This document shows positions 17,075-24,356 of a stretch of 64,000 bases of DNA, piece after piece (positions within the stretch are counted from its first letter, which is position 1; the number at the start of each line of letters is the position of its first letter). The stretch covers positions 1 through 64,000 of the IMG/VR virus record IMGVR_UViG_3300027963_004416. One strand, given 5' to 3'. This stretch comes from a virus. The position numbers and the translations under genes were made by a program. The notes beneath the pieces are model-generated. The model worked only from the letters and a program-made list of their open reading frames with translations, was not told where the DNA came from and ran no database searches.

Positions 17075-17730
17075 AATTAGATCAAAGAACAGTTCAAATC
17101 CTTAAGAACTTTTCTACGATTAACCCCTCTCTTATTTTTAGAGAGGGGAAGGTTCTCACGACAGTATCTCCTCAGAAAACAATTATGGCGTCAGCAACGA
17201 TTAAAGAAGAGATCCCCCGCTCCTTTGCAATCTATGATTTGTCGCGTTTTCTAGGAGTACTGTCGCTTTTCGATCAACCTGAATTAGATATTCAAGAAAG
17301 TAATATGACTATCTCTTCTGGTAAGCAGAAGGTTCAGTATACGTTTGCAGATCCTAGAATGATTATTAGTTCAGACGCTAAAGGTGTAAACATGCCAGAG
17401 GCGGAAATTAACTTTGTTCTAACTGCAGAAGACTTGCAGAAGGTTTCAAAAGCTTTGGGCGTACTTCAACTACCTGAAATCGCGGTAACAGGCGAGGATG
17501 GCGAGATGTATCTTGAGGCTATTGATTCAAAGAATCCTTCTAGTGATAACTACCGCGTTCACTTGAAGAGCACGGAGCATACTTTCAGGATGATCTTTAA
17601 GGCAGAAAATATTAAGGTAATGGGTGGTAGCTACGATGTTAACATCACTTCTAAGGGGGTCGCACAATTTAAGAGTGATGATGTTACATACTGGGTAGCA
17701 ACCGAAGCAAGTTCAAACTTTCAAGCATGA
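17071..17730 (+). CDS. 45: Sliding clamp (gp45-like)
   Basis: 219 residues (T4 gp45 228). The N-terminal LDQRTVQILKNFSTINPSLIF and the beta-rich remainder match the T4 clamp. It tethers DNA polymerase and activates late transcription with gp55 and gp33. It lies just before an inserted methyltransferase gene and gene 44. Confidence 0.92.
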   Translation: MKLDQRTVQILKNFSTINPSLIFREGKVLTTVSPQKTIMASATIKEEIPRSFAIYDLSRFLGVLSLFDQPELDIQESNMTISSGKQKVQYTFADPRMIISSDAKGVNMPEAEINFVLTAEDLQKVSKALGVLQLPEIAVTGEDGEMYLEAIDSKNPSSDNYRVHLKSTEHTFRMIFKAENIKVMGGSYDVNITSKGVAQFKSDDVTYWVATEASSNFQA

Positions 17731-18293
17731 AAAACTACGTCGAGATAGGCACTAGCGATTTTGACAATCTCGATAACTTCTTAACTCCGGATAACAGGGT
17801 CTACTTCGTAGAGCCTGTTTCAGAGTATCTTGACTCTCTTAAAAAAAGAATAGGCACTAATGATGGTGCCTTTTTTGATAACTGTGCTATTTCTAGCTAT
17901 AATGGGAAAGCTGAAATAACCTATATTGACCCTAATACTGCTTCAGAGCAATGGGTTAGAGGTATTAGTCATTTAAACTTCTCTAGTAGTAATTTAATTG
18001 AACGTAACTTAAAAGAAGGCTACTTAAGTTCATGCAAGGCTATTACGAGAAATGTTAAGTGTTTTACTTTAGATTACTTTTTTTACAGGCATGGTATTAG
18101 AGATGTAGAGTATTTAAAGATGGATGTAGAAGGTCATGAACTAGAGATTCTATGTGCTTATAACTGGAGAGTAAAACCGAAGAAGCTTAAAATAGAACAT
18201 AAGTTTGTTGATCTCAATGTGCTTTTGAGTATCTTAGCAGAACAAGGGTATACTGTTCTTGTTCATGGTGATGATGTATATGCGACGCTTTAG
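17727..18293 (+). CDS. FkbM-family methyltransferase
   Basis: 188 residues. YVEIGTSDFDNL is the SAM-binding first motif, followed by VYFVEP and VEYLKMDVEGHELEIL, the FkbM hallmark. Family members methylate sugars or other small molecules. It is wedged between genes 45 and 44, which are adjacent in T4, so it looks like an accessory gene. Together with the glycosyltransferase one gene upstream of gene 45 it may modify a glycan. Confidence 0.8.
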   Translation: MKNYVEIGTSDFDNLDNFLTPDNRVYFVEPVSEYLDSLKKRIGTNDGAFFDNCAISSYNGKAEITYIDPNTASEQWVRGISHLNFSSSNLIERNLKEGYLSSCKAITRNVKCFTLDYFFYRHGIRDVEYLKMDVEGHELEILCAYNWRVKPKKLKIEHKFVDLNVLLSILAEQGYTVLVHGDDVYATL

Positions 18294-18301
18294 GATATAT
18301 T

Positions 18302-19234
18302 ATGAAAGAATTTCTATGGGTAGAGAAGTATCGCCCGCGCACTATCGAAGAAACTATTCTTCCTGACGAATTAAAAACTGCTTTTCAAACGTTTGTCGAT
18401 CAAAAAAACGTACCTAATTTGCTATTAACTGGTCGTGCAGGTGTAGGTAAGACGACCGTTGCTAAGGCCATGCTTGAGCAGTTGGGGTGTGACTATATCG
18501 TAATTAACGGTTCTATGAACGGTAATATCGATACACTCCGTAATGAGATACAACAGTTTGCATCCTCCGTTTCCCTTGTTGGAGGTCGTAAATATGTTAT
18601 TCTAGATGAAGCAGACTATCTTAACCCAAACAGCACTCAGCCTGCCTTACGCAATTTTATGGAGGAATTCTCTAAGAATTGCGGGTTTATTCTTACATGC
18701 AACTTTCGTAACCGTATCATTGATCCTCTTCATTCACGGTGCTCAGTTGTTGAATTTAAGATTCCTAAGTCGTCTAGACCTAAGATGGCTACTAAGTTTT
18801 ATAATCGTGTAGCAGAGATTCTTAATTCTGAAAAGGTTGAGTTTGAGTCAAAAGCTCTTGCAGTAGTAGTAGAAAGGTTCTTTCCAGACTTCCGTAGAAC
18901 CTTAAACGAGCTTCAACGATACTCTGCTACGGGTAAAATTGATACCGGTATACTCTCTTCATTTACCGATACTAAGTTTAAAGAGCTAGTAGGTTTGCTA
19001 AAAGAAAAGAACTTTAGCGGTATTCGTAAATGGGTAGGTGAATCAGAGGTAGACGACGCAGTTTTTTTTAGACAGTTCTATGATTCAGCGTCTGAATGCT
19101 TGCAACCATCTTCTGTACCGCAGTTAATCTTAATCATAGCAGAGTATCAATACAAAGCTGCTTTTGTTGCGGACAGAGAGATTAATCTTGTAGCCTTTCT
19201 TACAGAGACAATGGTTAACTGTGAATTCAAATGA
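18302..19234 (+). CDS. 44: Clamp loader large subunit (gp44-like)
   Basis: 310 residues (T4 gp44 319). It has an AAA+ domain with Walker A GRAGVGKT at 44-51, DEAD box at 102-105 and the SRC motif (HSRCSVVEF). It loads gp45 onto primer ends with gp62, whose gene overlaps by 4 bases. Confidence 0.95.
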   Translation: MKEFLWVEKYRPRTIEETILPDELKTAFQTFVDQKNVPNLLLTGRAGVGKTTVAKAMLEQLGCDYIVINGSMNGNIDTLRNEIQQFASSVSLVGGRKYVILDEADYLNPNSTQPALRNFMEEFSKNCGFILTCNFRNRIIDPLHSRCSVVEFKIPKSSRPKMATKFYNRVAEILNSEKVEFESKALAVVVERFFPDFRRTLNELQRYSATGKIDTGILSSFTDTKFKELVGLLKEKNFSGIRKWVGESEVDDAVFFRQFYDSASECLQPSSVPQLILIIAEYQYKAAFVADREINLVAFLTETMVNCEFK

Positions 19235-19614
19235 ACCCGTTTGACTTTACAAATTCCATTACCTATAACAAAAAAGACCTAATAGGAGACTCGGATAACG
19301 AAGAACTCTCCGAGAAGTCTTATTCGCCTTTTCTAATTAATAAGTCGCTATCATATTTTCCTGATACCGTTCTTTATGCTAATGAAGTAAACCGATACAG
19401 CCATCTAGATAATAAACTTCAATATTACTATCTCCTATATAGTATTAGGTCCCAAAAGCGATTTGCTAAATGGGTAAAAAAACAAGATAGTAATGATTTT
19501 GAAGCTGTTAAGCAGTTTTATGGTTATAGCGATGAGAAAGCCTCTCAAGCATTATCCTTGCTATCGAATGATCAAATTAGCATGATCAAAAAACAATTAG
19601 AAAAAGGTGGCTAA
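19231..19614 (+). CDS. 62: Clamp loader small subunit (gp62-like)
   Basis: 127 residues, shorter than T4 gp62 (187). It keeps the QKRFAKWVK motif, like GKRYGKWAK of T4 gp62, and lies directly after gene 44 and before regA as in T4. Sequence likeness is weak outside that motif; position carries much of the call. Confidence 0.78.
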   Translation: MNPFDFTNSITYNKKDLIGDSDNEELSEKSYSPFLINKSLSYFPDTVLYANEVNRYSHLDNKLQYYYLLYSIRSQKRFAKWVKKQDSNDFEAVKQFYGYSDEKASQALSLLSNDQISMIKKQLEKGG

Positions 19615-20013
19615 ATGAACGTGCTTGATAGCTTGATTGAAGTTCGTCTAATAAAGGAGGACGACTTTTTAAAAATTCGTGAAACTCTCACTCGTATCGG
19701 TGTGGCTTCGAGAAAAGACCGTAAGCTTTATCAATCATGTCATATTCTCCATAAGCAAGGTAGATACTATGTTGTACATTTTAAAGAATTATTCTTATTG
19801 GATGGTAAGCCATCTAACTTCTCCGAGGATGATATTGCCCGGCGCAATACGATAGTTAATCTTCTTACTGAGTGGGGACTTATACAACAGATTAACCCTC
19901 TAAAAACCAGAGAACCAGTTTCACCTTTGTCACAGATCAAAGTTCTTCCCTATAAAGAAAAAGACGAATGGGAATTAGTAGCAAAGTACAACATTGGTCG
20001 TAAGGTAAGATAA
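19615..20013 (+). CDS. regA: RegA translational repressor
   Basis: 132 residues (T4 RegA 122). KIRETLTRIGVASRKDRKLYQSCHILHKQGRYYVVHFKE is very close to T4 RegA. RegA binds ribosome-site regions of many early messages, including its own and clamp-loader genes, and blocks translation. The gene order 45-44-62-regA is T4-like. Confidence 0.94.
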   Translation: MNVLDSLIEVRLIKEDDFLKIRETLTRIGVASRKDRKLYQSCHILHKQGRYYVVHFKELFLLDGKPSNFSEDDIARRNTIVNLLTEWGLIQQINPLKTREPVSPLSQIKVLPYKEKDEWELVAKYNIGRKVR

Positions 20014-20016
20014 CAA

Positions 20017-20045
20017 TTGCATTCTTTTACTTTCTAAACTATAAT
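20017..20045 (+). promoter_or_regulatory. Promoter of the tRNA cluster
   Basis: TTGCAT, 17-base spacer, TATAAT, ending 20 bases before the first tRNA. Confidence 0.65.
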
Positions 20046-20065
20046 TTATTTGTTGTTGAGAAATA

Positions 20066-20159
20066 CCTCCTGTAGTTTAATGGTAAAACACCCGGCTTAT
20101 ACCCGGCATTGGCTCTAGATGGGGGCACGTTACAGGTTCGAATCCTGTCGGGAGGACCA
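20066..20159 (+). tRNA. tRNA with UAU anticodon (Ile-type) and long variable arm
   Basis: The acceptor CCTCCTG/CGGGAGG, D-stem GTTT/AAAC, T-arm ACAGG/CCTGT and encoded CCA are all present. The anticodon loop CTTATAC reads UAU, for AUA codons. The variable region is about 24 nt with a possible GCTC/GGGC stem, which is unusual because class II arms belong to Leu, Ser and Tyr tRNAs. The anticodon stem has one C-C mismatch. Confidence 0.75.
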
Positions 20160-20167
20160 GATTAATT

Positions 20168-20250
20168 GCCCAGGTGGTGGAATTGGTAGACACGCTGGTC
20201 TTAGAAGCCAGTGCTTCGGCGTAAGAGTTCGAGTCTCTTCTTGGGCACCA
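20168..20250 (+). tRNA. tRNA-Leu (UAG)
   Basis: Class II tRNA with GCCCAGG acceptor, anticodon loop CTTAGAA and a variable arm closed by TTCG; CCA is encoded. Confidence 0.92.
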
Positions 20251-20256
20251 ATTTAT

Positions 20257-20346
20257 GGAAGTGTGGCAGCCCGGTTTATTGCAACAGTCTTGAAAACTGT
20301 CGTGCCAGCGATGGCACCGTGAGTTCGAATCTCACCGCTTCCGCCA
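20257..20346 (+). tRNA. tRNA-Ser (UGA)
   Basis: Class II tRNA with GGAAGTG acceptor, anticodon loop CTTGAAA and a long variable arm (GTGCCAGCGATGGCAC); CCA encoded. Confidence 0.92.
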
Positions 20347-20347
20347 A

Positions 20348-20421
20348 CCCGGTGTAGTTTAATGGCAGAACCGCAGCCTCCAAATCTGCATGTGGGAGTT
20401 CGATTCTCTCCACCGGGTCCA
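20348..20421 (+). tRNA. tRNA-Trp (CCA)
   Basis: Acceptor CCCGGTG/CACCGGG, anticodon loop CTCCAAA, T-loop TTCGATT, encoded CCA. Confidence 0.9.
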
Positions 20422-20423
20422 AG

Positions 20424-20451
20424 TTGACTTATATTCAATAAGCAGTATAAT
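20424..20451 (+). promoter_or_regulatory. Internal promoter in the tRNA cluster
   Basis: TTGACT, 16-base spacer, TATAAT, between tRNA-Trp and tRNA-Met. It would add transcription of the downstream tRNAs and the structured RNA. Confidence 0.6.
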
Positions 20452-20459
20452 GTACGTAT

Positions 20460-20533
20460 AGCGGGATAGTGAAATGGCATCACACAGGTCTCATAAGCCT
20501 GAGTTCTTAGTTCGAATCTAGGTCCCGCAACCA
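20460..20533 (+). tRNA. tRNA-Met (CAU), initiator-like acceptor end
   Basis: Anticodon loop CTCATAA. Counting from the conserved T8 and the T-stem, the first base is A20460, facing A at position 72; this unpaired 1-72 position is a mark of bacterial initiator tRNA. The anticodon stem (CAGGT/GCCTG) lacks the three initiator G-C pairs. An Ile-2 or elongator role cannot be excluded. Confidence 0.85.
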
Positions 20534-20539
20534 GTTTAT

Positions 20540-20615
20540 TCTCCGATAGCTCAGTCGGTAGAGCAACGGACTGTTAATCCGTGTGTCCCTGGTTCGAGCC
20601 CAGGTCGGGGAGCCA
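20540..20615 (+). tRNA. tRNA-Asn (GUU)
   Basis: Anticodon loop CTGTTAA, T-arm CCTGG/CCAGG, acceptor TCTCCGA/TCGGGGA with G-U pairing, encoded CCA. Confidence 0.92.
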
Positions 20616-20621
20616 AGTCTT

Positions 20622-20697
20622 GCCCTGTTAGCTCATTTGGTAGAGCAACGCACTTGTAATGCGTAGGTGGTCAGTTCGAATCCGACACAGGGCACCA
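20622..20697 (+). tRNA. tRNA-Thr (UGU)
   Basis: Acceptor GCCCTGT/ACAGGGC, anticodon loop CTTGTAA, encoded CCA. Confidence 0.92.
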
Positions 20698-20704
20698 GTT
20701 TTCT

Positions 20705-20777
20705 GCGAGTGTGGCGCAGTTGGTAGCGCAACGGACTTTTAATCCGCTGGTCGCGAGTTCGAGTCTCGCCACTCGTA
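20705..20777 (+). tRNA. tRNA-Lys (UUU)
   Basis: Acceptor GCGAGTG/CACTCGT, anticodon loop CTTTTAA, T-stem GCGAG/CTCGC. Unlike its neighbours it has no encoded CCA (CAA follows the discriminator A). Confidence 0.9.
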
Positions 20778-20784
20778 CAAGTTT

Positions 20785-20861
20785 CTCGGCGTAGTTCAGT
20801 CTGGTAGAATGCCTGCTTTGGGAGCAGGAGGTCGCAGGTTCGAACCCTGCCGCCGAGACCA
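20785..20861 (+). tRNA. tRNA-Pro (UGG)
   Basis: Acceptor CTCGGCG/CGCCGAG, anticodon loop TTTGGGA, encoded CCA. Confidence 0.92.
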
Positions 20862-20865
20862 AAAT

Positions 20866-20941
20866 AGGAGGTTAGCTCAGTTGGTAGAGCGTCACGCTTA
20901 CACCGTGAATGTGATCGGTTCGAACCCGGTACCTCCTACCA
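20866..20941 (+). tRNA. tRNA-Val (UAC)
   Basis: Acceptor AGGAGGT/ACCTCCT, anticodon loop CTTACAC, encoded CCA. It is the last tRNA before the structured non-coding region. Confidence 0.92.
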
Positions 20942-20949
20942 AACCCCCG

Positions 20950-21410
20950 TGTCTCCTTGGGTTTAGGAGAGGTGTGAGTTTGTGTTATGCCACAGCACTA
21001 TTGGCCAAATAGTGTCCAGAACTCTCAGGTGCCTAGTTCCACCATATGACTAGCGATTCTTAAAGATCGAATACTTTAAGCGTTATCGTCGAAGCGTTAT
21101 TAGACGTGGTCGGAGTAACCTCCCGGTCAAGTGGTTCCCCGGTAAGGAATGGCTTGACACCTATAACAGTCCTTCTGATGAGTCTTTAGGAGACGATAAC
21201 AGTAGCGCGTACAGCGAAATGGCGAGCCCTTCTTATAGGCCGTACCCAGAGTAGTCGTTACTGTCAAGGACCCGCCCCATACCTTTCGGTGTATTGGGTG
21301 CGAAGCGAAAGCTAGGGACGAAAGGGTGTATAAGTGTAGGAGCGGTCTAGAACGCGAACTGCAACCTGAGTAGCGTAACCGATTATTTTTCGTAGCAAGA
21401 GCCTACGACT
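20950..21410 (+). ncRNA. Large structured non-coding RNA candidate next to the tRNA cluster
   Basis: No credible gene lies between tRNA-Val and the convergent gene ending at 21516. The stretch is visibly richer in G+C than its surroundings and is full of perfect stems: TCTCCT/AGGAGA (20952-20970), CACTATT/AATAGTG (20996-21014), CTTAAAG/CTTTAAG (21059-21080), a long-range GTTATCGTC/GACGATAAC (21082-21090 with 21192-21200), GTCAAG/CTTGAC (21126-21158), TTCC/GGAA (21135-21149), ACAGTAGCG/CGTTACTGT (21199-21207 with 21256-21264), an AGC-GAAA-GCT hairpin (21304-21313) and TCGTAG/CTACGA (21390-21408). Size and place resemble the GOLLD and ROOL giant phage RNAs, which are often found beside tRNAs. 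Class and exact ends are not established. Confidence 0.6.
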
Positions 21411-21461
21411 TTAAATGTATTAAACTTAATCCAGTAAGTCATAGTGTCAAGGGCTGCCATA

Positions 21462-21504
21462 CAAGATGCTTTATCTTGAAATTCTAAAAATACCTTGCCA
21501 GGTA
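21462..21504. terminator. Two hairpins between the RNA and the convergent gene
   Basis: CAAGAT/ATCTTG (21462-21478) and TACCT/AGGTA (21491-21504) are perfect short stems just before the stop codon of the minus-strand gene. They could end transcription from either side; T tracts are weak. Confidence 0.35.
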
Positions 21505-21515
21505 TGTCTGCCGGA

Positions 21516-22298
21516 TTATTGATTTGCACTACTATTATTAGTAGAATCCATTTCATCTTTTGCCTCTGTCCAATAAACTATTTCCCATAATCCATCATGG
21601 TGTTCAACTAGCGCAGAGCAGCTCTCAACCCAATCACCGGTATTCATATATGTAACACCGTTAATAGTTTTAATTTCCGGTGTATGAATATGACCACATA
21701 TTATTCCGTCAAAATTTCTTTTAGCAGCATAGCTAGTTACATTTAATTCAAATTTAAATACAAAATCTACTGCTTTTTTTACTTTATGCTTTAAAAATCT
21801 AGATAAACTCCAATATCCAAATCCTAACTTATGACGCCACCAATTAAATTTAGTGTTGAGCCATAAAACACAATCATAAGCTTTATCGCCCAGGAATGAT
21901 AGCCATGGAGCTAATCTAGTTATTCCGTCGAACATATCTCCGTGAACTATTAAATACTTCTCCCCGTTTATTGATCTGTATTCTGCAGAGTTTACTATGT
22001 TAATGTTACCGAGTGAGAAGGAACCGACATATGGTCTTAAGAACTCATCATGGTTCCCAGTAACATAAGTAATCGAGGTGTTATCTCTGCTTAGTTTAAG
22101 GATTCTTCTAATAAAGGCGGAATGACTTTTTTTCCAATGCCATTTTTTTTGTTGAATTCTCCAGCCATCGATGATATCACCCACTAGAAATAAATTCTCA
22201 CAGGTATTATACTTTAAAAAGTTGGCAGCTAAATCAGCTCTGCTGTCTTTAGTTCCAAGATGTACATCAGAAATAAAAATGGATTTGTATTTTGTCAT
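21516..22298 (-). CDS. LpxH-like metallophosphoesterase
   Basis: 260 residues with the calcineurin-like motifs in order: SDVHLG, VGDIIDGW, TGNHDEF, HGDMFD and CGHIHTPE. The pattern is that of UDP-2,3-diacylglucosamine hydrolase-type enzymes of lipid A synthesis. It is on the minus strand behind a late promoter and a GGAGGGG site, so it acts late, perhaps on host lipid or on a nucleotide-linked substrate. The last 15 residues are polar and may be disordered. Confidence 0.82.
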   Translation of the reverse strand: MTKYKSIFISDVHLGTKDSRADLAANFLKYNTCENLFLVGDIIDGWRIQQKKWHWKKSHSAFIRRILKLSRDNTSITYVTGNHDEFLRPYVGSFSLGNINIVNSAEYRSINGEKYLIVHGDMFDGITRLAPWLSFLGDKAYDCVLWLNTKFNWWRHKLGFGYWSLSRFLKHKVKKAVDFVFKFELNVTSYAAKRNFDGIICGHIHTPEIKTINGVTYMNTGDWVESCSALVEHHDGLWEIVYWTEAKDEMDSTNNSSANQ

Positions 22299-22313
22299 TT
22301 TTCCCCTCCACTT

Positions 22314-22321
22314 TATTTATA
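22314..22321 (-). promoter_or_regulatory. Minus-strand late promoter
   Basis: TATTTATA on the plus strand is TATAAATA on the minus strand, 15 bases before the start of the LpxH-like gene. Confidence 0.7.
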
Positions 22322-22322
22322 G

Positions 22323-22351
22323 TTGATATCTTTTCACGAGTAGGATATAAT
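22323..22351 (+). promoter_or_regulatory. Promoter of the second tRNA group
   Basis: TTGATA, 17-base spacer, TATAAT, 7 bases before tRNA-Arg and back to back with the minus-strand late promoter. Confidence 0.7.
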
Positions 22352-22358
22352 AAATCAT

Positions 22359-22435
<77 letters not shown>

Positions 22436-22441
22436 GTTTTA

Positions 22442-22517
22442 GCGCTTGTAGCTTAATGGTTAAAGCAGCGGACTCATAATCCGTTGAGTGTAGGTTCGAA
22501 TCCTACCGGGCGCACCA
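22442..22517 (+). tRNA. tRNA-Met (CAU), elongator-like
   Basis: Acceptor GCGCTTG/CGGGCGC fully paired with G-U, anticodon loop CTCATAA, encoded CCA. An Ile-2 identity (lysidine-modified CAU) is possible. Confidence 0.9.
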
Positions 22518-22534
22518 ATATAAAGGAGAAGTAA

Positions 22535-22882
22535 ATGTTAACAATTATCGGTATCATTGCTGCAGCCCTAGCAGTTGCATTTGTATGGAACTATCTGGAT
22601 AAAGCAGGACTAGAATATCTAGATGATATTAAACAACCGGAGCCTCCTCCTGCTCCTGCTCCTGCCCCAGAACCAGTTAAAGAAGTTCAAAGCGTGATTA
22701 TTACAGATAACTCCGAGGTTTCAGATATTAAGATCGAACTGCCTCCTGAGCCAGCTCCTGTGGTAGAAGAACCAGCTCCTGTAGTAGATGAGCCTGTTGT
22801 ACAGGAAGTAGTGGAAACTAAGCCTCCTGTTGCTAAGAAACCTGGTCGTAAACCTGGTCGTAAGCCAGCCGCTAAAAAGTAA
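22535..22882 (+). CDS. Membrane-anchored proline-rich protein with basic tail
   Basis: 115 residues. A single N-terminal membrane helix (about residues 3-18) leads into Pro/Glu/Val-rich repeats (PAPAPAPEP, EPAPVVEE) and ends in a basic KPGRKPGRKPAAKK tail like tandem AT-hook cores. It lies between two tRNA genes behind a good AGGAG site. It may tether DNA or RNA to the membrane; no family is recognised. Confidence 0.7.
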   Translation: MLTIIGIIAAALAVAFVWNYLDKAGLEYLDDIKQPEPPPAPAPAPEPVKEVQSVIITDNSEVSDIKIELPPEPAPVVEEPAPVVDEPVVQEVVETKPPVAKKPGRKPGRKPAAKK

Positions 22883-22887
22883 TATTT

Positions 22888-22975
22888 GCCCGGGTGGTGA
22901 AATAGGTAGACACAGCAGACTTAAAATCTGCCGCCTTAAAACGGCGTACCGGTTCGATTCCGGTCCCGGGCACCA
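22888..22975 (+). tRNA. tRNA-Leu (UAA)
   Basis: Class II tRNA: acceptor GCCCGGG/CCCGGGC, anticodon loop CTTAAAA, variable arm GCCTTAAAACGGC, encoded CCA. Confidence 0.93.
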
Positions 22976-22989
22976 ATTAAGGAGTAAGC

Positions 22990-23460
22990 ATGCTAAAAAT
23001 AGATATTAATGAAGTAAAAGAGTTTATCGAAGCACAAGGCCCTAGCACAAAAATTTATATTGGTGGCGACTCTGAAAGATTCATTAATAACAATATTTGG
23101 TATGCTGATTACACACTCGCAATAGTAGTACACATTGACGGAAGACATGGTTGCAAGCTCTTTGGCGAAGTTCAAAGAGAACGCGATTATGATCAAAGCA
23201 AGAACCGCCCAAGAATGCGGCTAATGAATGAAGTATATAAAGTTGCAGAGCTGTATTTAAAACTACAAGAAGTTCTAGAAGATAGAGATGTTGAAGTTCA
23301 TCTAGATATTAATCCAAGTGATCTTCACGGTTCGAGTTGTATTATTAACGAGGCAGTAGGATATATTAAGGGCATGTGCAATGTTACACCCCTTATTAAG
23401 CCTCAAGCGTTTGCAGCGAGTTATGCTGCTGATAGGATTAAAGAAGTATTGGCTGCCTAG
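22990..23460 (+). CDS. RNase H-like protein (YkuK/DUF458 type)
   Basis: 156 residues. IYIGGDSERFINNNIWYADYTLAIVVHID opens an RNase H-like beta sheet with the first Asp, and VHLDINPSDLHGSS carries a second acidic strand. This pattern matches the YkuK/DUF458 family. Activity is unknown; it could process RNA. Its TAG stop shares its last base with the first base of tRNA-Gly. Confidence 0.7.
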   Translation: MLKIDINEVKEFIEAQGPSTKIYIGGDSERFINNNIWYADYTLAIVVHIDGRHGCKLFGEVQRERDYDQSKNRPRMRLMNEVYKVAELYLKLQEVLEDRDVEVHLDINPSDLHGSSCIINEAVGYIKGMCNVTPLIKPQAFAASYAADRIKEVLAA

Positions 23461-23533
23461 CGGGATTCGTAAAATGGTATTACCCTAGCCTTCCAAGCTA
23501 GAGTCGCGGGTTCGATTCCCGCATCCCGCTCCA
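23460..23533 (+). tRNA. tRNA-Gly (UCC)
   Basis: Acceptor GCGGGAT/ATCCCGC, anticodon loop CTTCCAA, encoded CCA. Its first base is the last base of the upstream stop codon. Confidence 0.92.
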
Positions 23534-23549
23534 ACTTTAAGGATATATT

Positions 23550-23912
23550 ATGTCTAAATTTACTTTTACTCATACGCTTGACGATCTCAAGATTACTCAT
23601 GAGTTTGATGAGATTCAACTTAATAATGTTATAGAAAATTTTGAATCTTTTCTTCGCGGTTGTGGATTTGTCTTTAATGGTAACTTAGAAATTATTGAGA
23701 ATAGCAACTTTGAATTTTCTTCTCATGGCTGTGAAACTGTTAGTTTTTTAGGTGACAGTATGATAGGTATAGAAGGGGCTGCAGGCTCAGACTATATTAG
23801 TATTGACCCTTCAGGAGCTGTTGGTTCTGCAGGACCCTACGACACCTATCTTGGTGATTGGGATACTCAATGCAAAAATATTGATACCATTGCTAAAGGT
23901 AAGAACAAGTGA
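23550..23912 (+). CDS. Conserved-type phage protein, function unknown
   Basis: 120 residues, acidic. The first third (FTFTHTLDDLKITHEFDEIQLNNVIENFESFLRGCGF) looks helical; the rest is Gly/Ser/Asp-rich (GIEGAAGSDYISIDPSGAVG). It has an AGGA site and overlaps the next gene through GTGA. No family recognised. Confidence 0.75.
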   Translation: MSKFTFTHTLDDLKITHEFDEIQLNNVIENFESFLRGCGFVFNGNLEIIENSNFEFSSHGCETVSFLGDSMIGIEGAAGSDYISIDPSGAVGSAGPYDTYLGDWDTQCKNIDTIAKGKNK

Positions 23913-24355
23913 AAAAGTCATTTGTTTTAAGTGTTCAAGAAGGTGTTGATAAGGAACTCTATCTTCAGCTTAACGATGAAATCTTAGAAGCCTCTGGATT
24001 TAAAATCGGTGACAAGCTACAATGGATTAACAATAAAGATGGCTCATGGAGCATAATTAAAGTGGATGATAATCTTAATTATTTTGTTGTAGATGTTCTA
24101 AGCACGTTCCGAAATCGATATGTTGTAAAGGCAAAGGGCCTTGATGATGCTATGGACGAGGTTGTCTTTAACGAGCACGATCCTGACTTTAAGGAATTTT
24201 CCCAGAAGCATCTAGGTACTCAGGTTTTCGATGGCCGTCAGATTGAATATGCTGATTTACTGGAACTTAGCAAGAAAGATAATGATTACATAAGCACGTG
24301 GACAGATGCAGAAGTAATTGAACAACTTACTAATACTATCGACTATAAGGACTAA
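23909..24355 (+). CDS. Protein with AbrB-like N terminus, function unknown
   Basis: 148 residues from a GTG start that overlaps the upstream stop (GTGA). LYLQLNDEILEASGFKIGDKLQW resembles a SpoVT/AbrB swapped-hairpin strand set. The C-terminal two thirds are unrecognised. A DNA-binding role is only suggested. Confidence 0.65.
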   Translation: MKKSFVLSVQEGVDKELYLQLNDEILEASGFKIGDKLQWINNKDGSWSIIKVDDNLNYFVVDVLSTFRNRYVVKAKGLDDAMDEVVFNEHDPDFKEFSQKHLGTQVFDGRQIEYADLLELSKKDNDYISTWTDAEVIEQLTNTIDYKD

Positions 24356-24356
24356 A

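Noticed and set aside
20942-21100. tmRNA or another tRNA after tRNA-Val
   Set aside because: GGTGCCTAGTTCCACCA looks like a 3' end, but there is no T-loop TTCGA and no tag reading frame or matching acceptor.
21176-21200. Hammerhead ribozyme-like core (CTGATGAG, GTCT/AGAC stem, then GATAAC)
   Set aside because: The invariant GAAA after stem II is GATA here, no matching stem I or III with a cleavage site was found, and the same bases pair better in a 9-bp long-range stem.
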